From assembly GCF_002775205.1 (NCBI RefSeq), contig NC_036462.1, positions 30,483,084-30,547,083 on the forward strand: a DNA stretch of 64,000 bases. Reading direction: 5' to 3'. Below are positions 12,720 through 25,830 of this stretch, piece after piece. Each line of letters begins with the position of its first letter. Within the stretch, counting starts at the first letter, position 1. A program made the translations under genes and the position numbers. The DNA comes from Xiphophorus maculatus (lineage: Eukaryota; Chordata; Actinopteri; Cyprinodontiformes; Poeciliidae). The notes beneath the pieces are model-generated. The model saw only the letters and a program-made list of their open reading frames with translations, had not been told where the DNA came from and made no database searches.

Positions 12720-13722
12720 TAAATACTTCAACATCAGCTCCATGCCTCAACCTCTCTGCACACGGATCCATAACCTCCAGCTAACGTGGCGCTCCTTCAG
12801 CGGCCGGTTCTTTTCAGCCTCCTCCACAACAAAAGAAACAAAGGAGAAGGGGCTGCTTTTCCTCGTCATCTCCCCACACCCACTCCCTTGTAAAGTTGAC
12901 GGTGCACAGACAATGTAGCCTCTGGTGAGAAAGTTCAAAAATAAACCCAGCCGAAAACATCCAAACAGTATTATCTACATTCTCTGTGGAGGTTGCAGAG
13001 CTACATGCAGGTGCACGAAGGCAAAACACACACCAGTAAAAATGTGCTGACTTCAGTTTGCATGTCTGTAGTTTAAATTTGTCTAGACAAAAAAATTGAG
13101 GGTTGAATACAATCGCTTCTGAATTTTGAATTTCCTCCTAAAATCTTCAATTTTATACGATTTTGTTACCACGTGTTCCATGGCGTGTTTTTTTTTTTTT
13201 TCTTTTTCACCTTTTTCACTTTGTTCGGTAAACGTCATCCTGTTTTCTGCTCAGTTTTATTGACAAAAAGGATTATGGTTCAACACATTATGTATATTCT
13301 GCATTTTTTCCTCAGCATTTATTTAATAAAATAAAATAAAATAAAAAACTTGTTCATCCTGAATGAACTTTATGTAAAATTTAACAATGTGTGAAAGCTT
13401 CTCCAAACATCTATAATCCCCATTTCCTCCAAAGATAAATTCAAGAACTTTGTCAGATGAATTGTATTCTTTTTTTAAGCTGGTTTTATCCATTTTATGA
13501 TTTCTAATAATATCCAATTTGCCTAAACATGTTAAAATATCCTTTGTCTCTGTTACTATTAAATACGATTTAATTAAACATGATTTTGGGGGGGGGAGGG
13601 GGGGGTGTACATACTTATTAGTGCTACTGGTTCATTCTCTATTCTTGTTTTTACCACAATGTATCTTTTTTTTATCCTTAAAATCCTTCTCAATATCAAG
13701 TTGGGTTCTATTTGCTATCAAA
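12720..13722. other. Non-coding, nothing recognised
   Basis: T run at 13189-13200, AAAAT repeat at 13326-13345 and G run at 13587-13605. No gene seen. Confidence 0.4.
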
Positions 13723-14126
13723 TAGCCCTGGCACAATAACACAAATTACAGTACGATAAATTGTTCCAGAAGTTATTGCGATAAACAATAACAATGTTGA
13801 TTTGAGACCAGTTTTAAGTAATATAATGGTAACAGAATAATTATGAAAGAACATATTCTTAAAGATCAATAAACTTTAAATTCTAAAGAAGATTCAACAC
13901 TGGAACTGGAAGACATTTTAAATATCCAACATAAATAAACAACAAATAAAAAAAATTATGAAGACTCGTTACTATTAAATACGATTATGATGAAAATTGT
14001 CCTTCAAAATAAAGGACAAGCTGATACCAAAGCACCAAACTAACGGCCATCTGTAAATGGAAATTATTGAGCTCGTTTTAATTTATCATACAATTAATTG
14101 ATTTATTGTTTATTGTGACAGGTCTA
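13723..14126. mobile_element. 404-bp hAT MITE (TAGGCCTGTCAC family), opposite orientation
   Basis: The ends TAGCCCTGGCACAATAACAC and TTTATTGTGACAGGTCTA are drifted inverted repeats, with an imperfect 8-bp duplication (CTATCAAA / GTATCAAT). The interior matches the 936-1374 copy in reverse. Confidence 0.75.
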
Positions 14127-14199
14127 GTATCAATATTAAACCAGTCTTCTACTTCCTCATCCAAGAGAACTATAGTGTAGGTTCCTGTAGCCATATTTC

Positions 14200-15530
14200 T
14201 TTAGACTTAGACTTAGACTGACTTTATTGTCATTTTGCATGCACAGGGTGTATACAGAACAAAATTTCGTTGCATACGGCTCAGGACAATGTTTTGAGCT
14301 TCCAATTGTGAGGTTACTCCAGAATAAAATAAAATACAGTATAAAATATGAATATAAATCTAAAAATAAAATATAGAGTGCAGGACTGACAGTAAAATAG
14401 AAGTTATTTAGCTCTGTACATGTGCAAGGTATAAAGTGGAGACCAGTTTTTGAGTGCAGTCCAGTTAAGAGTTCAGCAGTCTGATGGCAAGTGGGAAAAA
14501 GCTGTTTCAGAACCTGGTGGACCTGCACCGGATGCTGCGGAACCTCTTTAGAGGGCAGCAGGGAGAACAGTCCATGGTGGGGGTGTGAGGGGTCACTGAT
14601 GATGTTTCGGCCTCGGGACACGCAGCGCTGGGATGAAATGTCCTGAATGGAGGGAAGGGGGGCCCCGATGATCCTCTCTGCTGTCCGCACCACTCTCCTC
14701 ACGTTCTTCCAGTCGGAGGCGCTGCAGCCTCCACACCACACAGAGAGGCAGCTGGTCAGAATGCTCTCTATGGTGCTTCTGTAGAACGTCTTGAGGATGG
14801 GCGGGGGCAGGTGTGCTCTTCTCATCCTCCGCAGGAAATACAAACGTTTCTGTGCCCTCTTGACCAGAGACGTGGTGTTCCCAGTCCAGGTCAGGTCGTT
14901 AGTGATGTGCACCCCCAGGAATTTGGTGCTGCTGACCACCTCCACAGCCGAGCTCTTGATGAGCAGTGGAGCGTGGCTGGGCCGGTTCTTCCTGAAGTCA
15001 ACGATCATCTCCTTCGTCTTGTCAACGTTCAGGATCAGGTTGTTGTCTCTGCACCAGTCCACCAGCTGCTCCACGACAACGACTCTGTAGTCCAGGTCGT
15101 TGTCGTCTCAGATGAGGCCCACCACCGTTGTGTCGTCCGCGAACTTCACGATGTGGTTGGTGGCGAACCTGGGGACGCAGTCGTGTGTCATCAGAGTGAA
15201 CAGCAGAGGGCTCAGGGCGCAGCCCTGAGGGGAGCCTGTGCTGAGGGTGATGACATCGGAGGTGTGTTGTCCGATCCGGACTGACTGAGGTCTGTCGGTG
15301 AGGAAGTCTAGCAGCCCAGGTGTCCCAGTTTTCCTGCCAGATGCTGTGGGATGATTGTGTTGAACGCTGAGCTGAAGTCCAGGAACAACATCCGCACATG
15401 AGTGTTCTTCTCCTCCAGGTGAGCCAGGCTCAGGTGTAGGGTGGAGGAGATAGCGTCTCAGTGGAGCGGTTTCGGCGGTAGGCAAACTGGAACGGGTCGA
15501 ATGTGGAGGGGAGTCTGGAGACGATGTGTA
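14200..15530 (-). mobile_element. 5'-truncated Rex1/L2-like LINE
   Basis: The minus strand reads through the reverse transcriptase: [33 protein letters not shown], the active site as [42 protein letters not shown], and the C-terminal block SILTSCLSVWCGGCSASDW. Frameshifts near 15080-15110 and 15310 break the frame. The 3' end has TTTGCATGCACAGG-type sequence and a short tandem tail (GTCTAAGTCTAAGTCTAAAG on the minus strand), typical of the CR1/L2 group. The part before the RT fingers is missing. Confidence 0.92.
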
Positions 15531-16467
15531 TCTTATCGTGTTGTGACTGTGGTAGATGAAGAAAAATAATTTGTGCTTTTTTAATTTTTGAGTTTTGTCA
15601 TGACTTCCTGTCTTATAATGGGATTGTTTAACCAGTTGACTTTACGTTGATCATGAACTCTTCCTGTGCTTTTAAGTACTCTCCCAAACATATCTGAACC
15701 AAACCATTACAAACAATCGCAACAAGTCCAACACTTAATAACTTCAAACTTTGGGGAAGACTGTCTCCCCAAAACCCAGCTGGTGGGTGAAGGTGAAATC
15801 AATCACCATCCCCAAAGAGGGACTGTGCCTAGACTCGCTATCAGTTCCAGAACTGGAATATGTCGAACACTCGGTCAGGTTAAACAGGATAACCATTTAA
15901 GAACTATATTTACTGTAAGTCTGTAATGTTACCTCTCATCTCCATTTATATATATTGTTCTGAGAAACTTCAAGAGTCTCTCTCTGGCTCGCTGCATTTT
16001 TAGTGGTGATGCAGTCATAATCAGTTAGTATTGTCATCAACAGTGCTTAACGTGCATGTTGGATTAAAATAGGTTGCCATTACCATTATATTACTTGAAA
16101 ATTACTTTAAATTGAACAATATCATAATTTATTGCAATAACCTACCCATTGCCAATTTAAAAAAAAAACAGTGGTTGAGGAGTTCTTTGGAATATTACAA
16201 AAAAAGTAAAATGTCAAATGGTAAATGGTGCTTCCCCAGCTTTGCTCCAGCTTACATGGAGATGGATTCCATGTAAGATGTAAAGCGGAAGATAACATCA
16301 GCTTTCATCTTGTCCTAATCCGAGGTCTAATTAGGCTCAATTAAAACTGGATTAAGATTAGACCCTACTGTAAAACAGAAGAGTGGATTAGAGCTCAACT
16401 TGAAGGATTCTGCCTTAAAACCGTGTTCAAAACAACCCAGAGAACAGGGTCTGCAACTTTGTGTAGG
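15531..16467. other. Non-coding, nothing recognised
   Basis: AT-rich. The segment 16065-16150 has a few words shared with the TAGGCCTGTCAC hAT family (CATTATATTACTTGAAAA) but no termini. Confidence 0.35.
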
Positions 16468-17711
16468 TAGGCCTGTCACGATAAACAATAAATCAATTAA
16501 TCGCACGATAAATTAAAACTATCAACCTTATTTTAATTGTCGGCTTTATCGTTTCTTCCGGCCTTTTTTTTTTGTTGATGACACTGAATGAAAAAAAGGC
16601 TCAACTCCGGTGCTCTCCACTGACTCCTCCCTTCCTCATTTCCTTAGTGTAAAGCCCAGCACACATGACACGATCTTAGAGCTGTCGGATTGTCGGCCCA
16701 TTTTCAAAACCTGAGACCACACTTTAGCCAACAGAAATCCTAGGCATAACGATTCGCTTGGGTTTGATTGTGCCTGTGGTGTCCAACAATGGGCACAAAA
16801 TAATGGCTACAAGTTCAGTGAACTCATTTTAAAACCAGGCATTAATCAATGCTTTACTACAATCTACCTGCAATGCATGTGGCTAGTGTCAGCGTAAAGT
16901 CCTGACTGAATGAAAATCATTAGAACCTATTTATGTCACGTTAACGAAGAACAGCTGAAAAGTTACCGGGTTTATCAACTGTGGTACCAATTTCGCTCCA
17001 ACTCCTCCTCTTGTCATTTCTATATTCTTTAACGAAATGTTGAATAAACATTAATGTTGTTTCCACATATCATCTCCGATGTCCGCTGAACTTCGGGTAA
17101 TTCCCCTCAGAAAGCTCGGAGGAGAATCTGCGCTTTCTGATTGGCTACCTGTCACATTCAACAGGCTGCGTTAGATCCCAGTCGGGGAAAACTCCTGATT
17201 TGGATCGGAGCGGCAACGACGATCTACCGTAACACACCAAACACTACAGGATGATCGGTTAGGAAATCGCAAGGGGAAAATTGGGGCAAAAAGAATCGTG
17301 TAGTGTGAACTATTGCATCAGGTAGTCGATGTGCCCATTTTCTCTATTTAAATCTAATGATTACTGAAGGGCAACATAATATACAGACTTTATAATCTGC
17401 ACTCTTTAGGTTGAATGCAGTGTTTATTTCCACTTTGGCTTTATGTTGTTTAGTTTTTATTCAAGTAAATATTTTGTTACTGGAGACTGAGAATCCATTT
17501 TATTTTTGTTTTTGGTTGTTTTGTTTATCAGTTCCAGTGTTTAGTGTTCTTTTGAATATAAAGTGTATCTTTCTTTGGCAGGAAATCACATGCATTATTA
17601 CGTCATTTCCATTAAATCAGTGTAAAAAGGTCTTCATCAATATTATCGTTTATCGCAATAATTTTTGAGACAATTAATCGCTCAGCAAAATTTGTTATCG
17701 TGACAGGCCTA
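16468..17711. mobile_element. 1244-bp hAT element with a probable nested insertion
   Basis: The perfect 8-bp duplication TGTGTAGG (16460-16467 and 17712-17719) flanks TAGGCCTGTCACGATAAAC and GTTATCGTGACAGGCCTA. The outer parts match the short MITE family. The middle (about 16660-17330) is foreign: it begins near CACACATGACACGATC and ends near AATCGTGTAGTGTG, an inverted pair suggesting a second DNA transposon inserted into the first. No transposase frame. Confidence 0.8.
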
Positions 17712-18500
17712 TGTGTAGGTTTCATCAGGAAGGCAGTTAGGTCACCTAATCATTGGTGTCAGTTTTTCTCATTGGCTGGCTCTCTTTCTCAAAGAGAAAG
17801 CAGCAGAACAACTGCTTCACAAACAAAAAAATAAAACGGTAAGCAGGAGCATGCAAGGATGCAGGCACAAGGAAAGGTTGATACTGGGTTCTAATAAGTG
17901 TCCAACATTGAGTCCATAACAATAAAGTGAGGAATTAATCTAGCAAGTGACAATAAGTAAATTATCTCATGAACCAGAGCAAAAAGGAAGAAAGCGATGC
18001 TCAACTCCAAGTTACAGACAAAACAAGATGACAAACTTCTAGCGAGCAAGCGTGAGCGGCCATTTATTGTGCGACAAAACAACGCTAGAGGCAGAGTGTA
18101 ATGAAGGTCTTCATTACTGGAATGAAAACACTTAAAAGGGTGTGTTGAATAAGAGACAGATACAGATTAAAGTATTTTATTGTTTGTGTGTTTTTGTGCA
18201 GTGGCATCTCAGCTGGAACTGATGGAGTCCTGTTAAAATAAAACAAACGAATGGATGGGTCTTGTAACTGTTTGAAATACACTGAAATGCTGTGTAGATG
18301 TGGCTTACCTCTGTCTCTTCCTCTGCAGGGTGTTCAGGCTAAAAGATTCCCCAGGGGCCTGAGCACCTTATAAAGGTTCCGGAAGAGACCAATGCAGATG
18401 GAAGAGGGGGAGCGATAGAACGATGCATTTTAGAAGTTTAATGATTGGACTTATATTTATAGAAAGGTATTTTTAGAAATGAAATGGCTGCTTAAAAATG
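17712..18500. other. Non-coding, nothing recognised
   Basis: No conserved frame or repeat family I can name. Confidence 0.35.
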
Positions 18501-18795
18501 AACGTTTGTTAATATTGTGTTGAAGATTTGGTTGTTTTGTCAAGATTGTATGTGTACATGTATTTTGTCCTACCCTGTTTCTTGGTGGGGTTGTTAATTG
18601 GAGCAGCCAGGAACTATAAAAACCTGCATGTTGGCCACATTGCAGGTTGGTAGGTGTGGTTGCTGCTGGGACCCAGGGCCGTTGTAAGCAGGATTGTCTA
18701 AATGTTAAATGTTGGAGAATAAACACCTGGTTGGTCTGCACTATGTCTCTGCCTCAAGACTCCTCTGTAAACCAGCCGCTAAGGGCCATTCTAAC
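18500..18795 (+). mobile_element. Possible solo LTR
   Basis: A TATAAAA (18615-18621) is followed 97 bp later by AATAAA (18718-18723), then a T/G-rich stretch and a CTAACA end, the order expected of U3-R-U5. A matching TG start and target duplication were not found, so this is weak. Confidence 0.25.
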
Positions 18796-18997
18796 ACAGA
18801 GTAATAATAACAAAACAGAAAGACGCCTGTCAATTGTGAGGTTCTCAATAGTGGTGGATAAGACTGTCCAAATGGACCGCATATTTCTCTTCAAGAACTT
18901 CCGAAAGTGTTCTGCTACGTGGCGGTTTGAATTTTAAGCCAATATGCTAGGTCGCAAGTTTTTCCTGAAGCTTCTTGGTTTACCATATCTGGCAGTG

Positions 18998-19391
18998 CAC
19001 TGCAAAAAAACTGAATCTAACCAAGTAGTTTTGGTCTAGCTTTTAGTGTGAATATCTTAGTAAACTTGAAAGGAAAACTAACTAGTACATTTTCAGCAAG
19101 ACATAGGAGCTTGTTTTAAGTAACTCCTCAATATTGATGAAAAAGTACTAGTTCCTCTGGCAGATTATTTAACTTATAACAAGACATTTTTTCCAATGTT
19201 ATAAGTGAAATAATCTGCTAATGGAATTAAAACTTTTCCCGTCTATATTAAGGAGTTATTTACTTAAAACAAGCTCTATATGTCTTGCTGAAAAGTAGCT
19301 TCTAAGTTAGCTTTTCTTATTTCAACTGTACTAAGAAATTTGCACTAGAAACTAGAACAATAATACTCTAAGGTTTAATGATTTTGCAGCG
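18998..19391. mobile_element. Foldback MITE, CACTGCAAAAA family, copy 1
   Basis: Left end CACTGCAAAAAAACTGAATC, right end TTTAATGATTTTGCAGCGTG. The interior is palindromic, with AGCTTGTTTTAAGTAACTCC on the left and ATTTACTTAAAACAAGCTCT on the right. Confidence 0.75.
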
Positions 19392-20157
19392 TGAATATCT
19401 TGCAGGTCACTGTTCTGCTACACCAGAGCAGCTGTCCCGCCAATGGTGGCAAAACACGTAATTGTCTACGTAACTCTTATGATGAACCTATGTTTCGTCA
19501 GACAGAACTTGCTGCTTTACCTGCTTCATGTCGGACTAATTAACGTGTTGCGTAGTTCTAAACTAAGTTCTCAGCACCTCGCTACAAACCAAGTGTCTCT
19601 CATTGCTACAAACACACTGACTTTGCAACAGGGAGACTTAGAGAGCGTTTGCACTGCAAAGTGAAGATGCGGATTCTACCAAAGACTGAATGCTTAAATT
19701 CAGTCAAAACATTTGCAACAAAGTAGCTCAACTCCGGTACTGCACTTTTTGAATTTTTCTCCTTCCAACAGATTTGTTTGGTTTTCAGTGTGGAACAAGT
19801 TTCTAAATGATTCATCGCGGTGTCGTTTTTTATTTCATCCTGAGTGCCTGGCAGAGGTGTGGACACTTTTCAGAACCATTGCATGACTTGAACTATGTAC
19901 CCTGTTCTCAGAGCAGAAAGGGTTTGGTGTTTAAGTCACTTTCACAGTTCCACCAGTTTCAGTTTTGTCCAGGGCTATTCATACACCAGTAAAGGTCTAT
20001 TTACCTTTATCATTTCAGGAAATTTCACCATCAGTTTTGGATTTCACACCAACACAGAGCAGCACAGAGAGTGGTGAATGAAGTCTAAGAGGAGAAAACC
20101 TTTGAGGCGACAAAAGGCATCCTTCAGGCCCAAACAGCTGAGCTCAAAAAAGCAACT

Positions 20158-20528
20158 CACTGCAAAACCACAAAATCTTACCAAGTATTTTTGTCTAGTT
20201 TCTACTGCAAATGTCTTAGCACACTTGAAATAAGACAAACATAACTTAGAAGTAACTTTTCGGGAAGATATAGCCGCTTGTTTTAAGTCAATAATTCTTT
20301 AATATTGATGAAAAAGTTCCAGTTTCACTGGCAAATTATTTTACTTACAGGAAAAATGTCTTGTTATAAGTGAAATAATCTGTCAGTGGAACTAGAATCT
20401 TTTCAGCAATATTTAGGAATTATTGACAGAAAAATTACTTGCAAGTTAGTTTTGTCTTAAGTTTACTAAGATATTTGCACTAAAAACTAGACAAAAATTA
20501 GCTGGTAAGATTTTGAGTTTTTGCAGTG
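20158..20528. mobile_element. Foldback MITE, CACTGCAAAAA family, copy 2
   Basis: Left end CACTGCAAAACCACAAAATC TTACC and right end GGTAAGATTTTGAGTTTTTG CAGTG are inverted repeats. The centre pairs AGTGAAATAATCTG-type sequence. Only 770 bp separates it from copy 1. Confidence 0.8.
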
Positions 20529-22507
20529 TTTACAGCAGTGTTGACTGTTCTTCAAAGTGATCAAAAACATCAAACAAACCGCTTCTTGGAACCAAAAGCA
20601 CACCCACCTAGTTTAGTACATACACTCTGAAACATTTATTCATGCCCTCTCAACCCCTAACACGTGCACACAAGCCTTCTTCAGGTTCTAAGCGGTTCAC
20701 TTCTTCCCGAGCCGAAGCTCTTCAAACCCGTTTCAGCGCCGGCTTCACGCGACCGCACCTGCTGCTTTCCGGAGAACGCGCTGCCAACACTTAAACGCCA
20801 GGACCGTCAAGGCGTGGGAGCATACAGCGAGTTAATAATTCACATGCTCACAGAGCACTTGATCTTTCAAAGATCTCAAATCTCCTCCACATTCCACAGC
20901 AGCGGTGCGTGCGTCTGGGTCGCTTTGTTTTCACTGGGAGAGTTATCATCAGTCTCCCTGATTTCAAAGGAAATTCCCAACACCTCCACTGCCGGTCTGG
21001 CAACCTAAACATTAGGTGAAAAAAAAATTTTTTTTTAAAACTACACTAAACAGAGTAATAAATACCAGTAGTAAGACTGTGGGAGTTGAGCAGAGCACAC
21101 TTACTGTTTGATTATTTCTTATTATTAGGCCATTATTGTCACAGCAGGGCTTCCATTACCTGGCATATGGCCTGTTTTGGTTAGGCAGGTGTCTTGGAGA
21201 TTAATGGCCGTCTACTAGGTTGAGTTTCCAGTTTCTGCAAAGGCCCAGTGGCAGGGATTATGTCTGAATAGCGCCGAATATCTGCGTCTCATTTTATGGC
21301 ACAAAAGAGCAGGAAGAGTTCAGTTATGCTGCTTTAGTCCAAAGAATGGTGAACTTTAAGGCGTTAGCAAATTTTCACACCTGCTACCCGGATCCCACGG
21401 ACTCTTCTGACAACGCCGGAAAAAGTAGCTCCGGGTACGGTCGTTGCTAAGCAACATCTAATTCAGATCATTTTTGGAAACCTGACGAGGTTAAAGACCT
21501 CAACACAGGCTATGCAGTGAACAAGAAAAGACTTTCCACTGATCTTCTTTACCCATTCACTCTATAGAGCGTTGCAAGGCGGAAGGTGCCCTTCTTATTT
21601 TCGATTCTAGAATTGCTGATGGTGGCAGCATGTTGGAGCAGAATTTGCTACGCGAGTTTTGATTTGTTCTTTTTAAGACTATATACATTTTTTTTATTGA
21701 GAAATCGAATTGGACAGTTATTCACTGGTTCTGGACGGATTTTTGTTACTGCTTTTTTACTTTCAGACAGTTGCTACGGTGCATAATCATGGCAACAAGG
21801 TTATTTTTTGGGCTTTTCTTTTTACAACTGGGAGCAGCTAATTAGCATCTCGAAAGCTCAACTGATATCTGAACTATGACCCCAAATCCAAGAGGAGGTA
21901 GATGTAGAGCAGGACCAGAGAGCAGAGAGACAAGGAGGAAGTTCACACCATCTCTTCCATCCATCAGAATGGTCAGGGATCATATCCCCTACTCCAACAT
22001 CTTCTGCTCAGCTTCCTGTTAACCAAACTGCCAGACAGATATTTGAAGAGAAACGTGTTTCTACTTGAGTTACTTCATTTCAGAGCTGAGACTTCATCTG
22101 TGTAAAATCTTAGCTCTAAAGATTTCCAGACACTTTGTCTTGAACCCATATGAACAAAAAATGTCTTCATGAAATCCCTGGTCACACATCAACGTCTGAG
22201 AAGCAGAGTCATTTTCCAATAACGAAGATATCGGCACACTGGTGGTCAGAGGGTGGCGACGCTGGCTTAGCTGAAGCAGGCACAAACATGGCGCCGCCAT
22301 CACCATGTTCTCTTACACTCTCAAATAACGTGTGGCCTTGCTTGTGTTGGAGAGACCAGGTGAGTACATTTTGCATATAGGCTGGTTTGTTTGTGGAAAG
22401 CAGCGCGGTGATGAAAAGGCTCTGTGGCATCCGTGCAGCTGCCGACACCCTTCATCACATTTCGCACCTTCACTGACAATTCATGAGCTGGCTATTGTTT
22501 AGTGTAG
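20529..22507. other. Non-coding; one palindromic X-box-like site
   Basis: It contains a G+C-richer stretch at 20690-20950 without a recognised product. A perfect GTTGCTAAGCAAC palindrome (21443-21455) is close to the RFX-factor X-box. No splice-supported gene was seen. Confidence 0.35.
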
Positions 22508-23065
22508 ACAGAGGTGGGCTGAGTAGCCAAAGATTGTACTCCAGTAAGAGCAGCACTACTTCAACATATTTTTACTCAAGTTATAGTAAAAGGTAGCCGT
22601 CCAAGAAGTTAGTCAAGTAAGAGTAAAAAAGTACTTGGTAAAAAGTCTGCTAAAGTACTGAGTAACTGATCAAATTATCATTTAATATTGAAAAATTACA
22701 AAAATCAGATGGACCAAAAAATAAAGTTAAGTGGAAGTTTTGGCATTTTACAGACCAAAATGACAATAATTCATACAAGTAACAAAAAATAAAAAATAAC
22801 TAAATTTTTTCCAAATCAGTTTCTTTCAATAAATAAACTAATGAAACTTTAAAAGCTGCAGGTGTGTGTCTGGTGAATTTCTGATTAAAACATGTTCTTC
22901 ATCCAGTGAAGTTACAGTGGGTAGAGGAACCACTTGCTCAAGTAAAACTAACGGTACTTCATAATACTTCATAATAAAGTTACCCAAGTTCACGTAAAAA
23001 GCACACTTTTTCAAAAAAAAGTTACTCAAGTAAATGGAAGTGAGTAAATGTAACTAGTTACAAAC
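22508..23065. mobile_element. MITE of the 'AAGTTACT/CAAGTA' family, copy 2
   Basis: Begins CAGAGGTGGGCTGAGTAG, shares GGTAGCCGTCCAAGAAGTTA and AAGTACTGAGTAACTGATCA with copy 1, and ends near AATGTAACTAGTTACAAACC. Confidence 0.75.
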
Positions 23066-24089
23066 CAACTAGTCATTGCCTTTTCACGTAGTCTACGACT
23101 ACTTGTGGTAGAAAAACCACAAGAAGTCGTTTACACACAAAATCATATTTGGAAAAACAATATTTGTTTGATATTGACATATTAAAAAATTGTATACAAG
23201 TGCAAACAAGAAAATGTAGTAAAGCATTACAGGTCAATTTAAACATAAACTTAAATGTTTTTTTTTATACTTTGAATAGAAATGTACTTTTTAAATTTAC
23301 TGGTCTTCTCATAATGAGTATTACTTTTGTCTTCAAATGTTTTCTTTTAAAGTTAAAAGGCAAAAAGCAACCATATTTTCTGTTTATCTTGATGCATTTA
23401 AGATGATAGGAACATCTTTTTTGTTGTTAAGTGTAAAAAGTTTGTGTCTGTATTGAATTTCAACAATAAAATGCAGTTAGTCTGTCTGACCCGCAAGCAG
23501 CTTACAAGTGTTAATTAATTCTATAAGCATTATTACTAAATGTCTATGTGGATCACCTATTGAATAATAAAACTATGGGCCCCAACTGTTCCAGTCAGTG
23601 CACTCATGTTTTATTATTCCGTGTTTTTAAAGGACCAACTGACTCGTACATGTAAAAAAAAAAAAAAAAAATGTATATTACCTTCATAATTCCTAAATAT
23701 TTTTGATGGAGTAAATAATGGAACTACAGGAGGAAACTGCTGGACAATAGAGCTGAATCTTCCTTAAATTCGGGTTTTCATTATTGAATTCCTGAACAAT
23801 ACCTTTGGCATGTGGAGCTCAGGCACGGTCAGCAGATATAACCACATAGCTCACTCTGGCTATTAAAGACAAACAAACAAACAAAAAAACAGGTGCCCGA
23901 AATCACATCTATGGCTATTTGGAGATTATTGTAATGGAGGCCTTCATCATTCGCTTTGTATTTTAATAAGTGGTTTAGAACCAGAACCACCAGAGTGGTT
24001 TGTTCACCCAAAAGCAACAACTGCCAGCTGAAAGTAGTCTCTTCACCCAATCACAGAGGACGATGCACATCCTCATAATACCCGTCTCA

Positions 24090-24129
<40 letters not shown>

Positions 24130-25769
24130 CTGATTCTGGTTGAAGACATCCTGTTCTCAAGGGACGCTGCCTGTGTTTAAACATCCCAAACAGGTTTCGC
24201 CATGGGCTTTATCGTCAAAAGATCACGCCGTTTCACCAGACGAATTTCATCTCCCTCTTTACAGAGAAACCTTTGGAAATTTGTGATCAATAAAATCACA
24301 AAAAATTGCTTCATTTAAAAAAAAAAACCCAACATTTTTTAAAACTAGCTGACTTCTGACTTTTAGTGGTTACTTGACAGACATGTCGTGGTTCTTCTCA
24401 TTCAGTTGAAAGGTATTGTTTGTGATTGAAATATGCTATTTTCCCTATCAAAATAGCAACAAATAATAATAATAATGTGTCTTAAAATGAAACAATGATC
24501 TAATTCAGAGGTTTCCAAAGTGTGGTCCGAGGACCACTCGTGTCTCTTGGAACCATTTTGTGTGGCCCCCAACTGGAGCTACAGATTGATACAAATTTGT
24601 CATTTTTAGCATCCGAATTTAAATGACAGATGGAATTCTTCTTTAGGCACAACGTATTTTTCTTTAATAGCCGTGCTTTAAGGTCCCAGCAGTTTATAAA
24701 TTAAAGTGAGCTGAAACGCTAAAGCAAGCTGACATACTAATGATAGCATCCAGGCTATCATTAGCAAGTTGACCAACAGTAAAATACCCCACGCAGGGTG
24801 AAGAAATCTCATGTGAAAGCTATAATTAGCTAAAAAGCTAAAACTAGCTGAAATAGTAAGGATAGCATCTAGGCTAGCACTAACCCAAAATAGCTGTCTG
24901 TTATTGTAGGACTCACAACAGTCTACTCCATGTATCATGCTTACAACAGCCTACATGATGATGTCTATGAAGAGACCCTTAAAAACAAAGATTATTAATA
25001 TCTGATTAATGATAAGTGGGGCGTTGATTAATTCTGATCTGGATAACAACTTTTCATTACTTTTTCATTATTTCAGCTTTTTCTGCCACTGTAATGTAAC
25101 GTTTCTGTTTTGCTTATTTATTGATTTGTGTTTTTCTCACGTAAAGCACTTTGAATTACCAAGTTGCATAAAATGCTCCACACTAATAAACTTGACTTTA
25201 ATTACAACATATTAAAAATTAAAGTATATAAAGCATATTGATGTACAAAAGTAACATATTTATTTGAGGAAAAGATTCATCTATCCTCCCTGTGGTAGTA
25301 AACTCAGACCTGTTTGTTGGGTTTTGATGGTTTGCATCAAACATGTGAAATCGGAACAAAAATAAGTCATATTCTAACATCACTATACAGGATGGGTCCT
25401 ACTTCTGTGTCACACTCCCCATTGCTACGGTTCATTCAGTAGACTTTATTTGTTTCCTCGTTTTAATACCACTTTAAGTCTTTGTGAGTCTTTTATTTTT
25501 CCACCACCAAATGGTTCCACATGAGCGGCACCACAAAGCATTTGCGCTTTGGGCACCCAACTGGCTAGCACCGGCCCTGCATTGGGTGCTCAGCAGACGT
25601 TCTGCTGTAAAAACACAAACCAAAGAAAGGCCAACATCTTCAACGAAAATATGAAAAAAAAAAAAACAGCAAGTGGTTCATGCTGGGAAACAAGTGGGAA
25701 AACACAGGAGGTTGTTTTGTTAATTGATGCCTAAAATACACACAGTTGAGAGAAGCGCGGGGTTAATTC

Positions 25770-25770
<1 letters not shown>
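23066..25770. other. Non-coding, AT-rich
   Basis: An A run lies at 23656-23672 and a GAAA repeat at 24089-24129. The patch 24508-24580 (GTTTCCAAAGTGTGGTCCG) looks like the end of a hAT-type repeat. No exon was recognised. Confidence 0.4.
24089..24129. repeat. (GAAA)n microsatellite
   Basis: Ten tetranucleotide units. Confidence 0.95.

Positions 25771-25821
<51 letters not shown>
25771..25821. repeat. (CA)n microsatellite
   Basis: About 25 uninterrupted AC units, ending 8 bp from a possible minus-strand splice donor. Confidence 0.97.
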
Positions 25822-25822
<1 letters not shown>

Positions 25823-25830
25823 CCACTCAC

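Noticed and set aside
20664-21008. 114-codon plus-strand frame
   Set aside because: No conserved motif, no splice or polyadenylation support, and a skewed Ser/Leu composition typical of chance frames.
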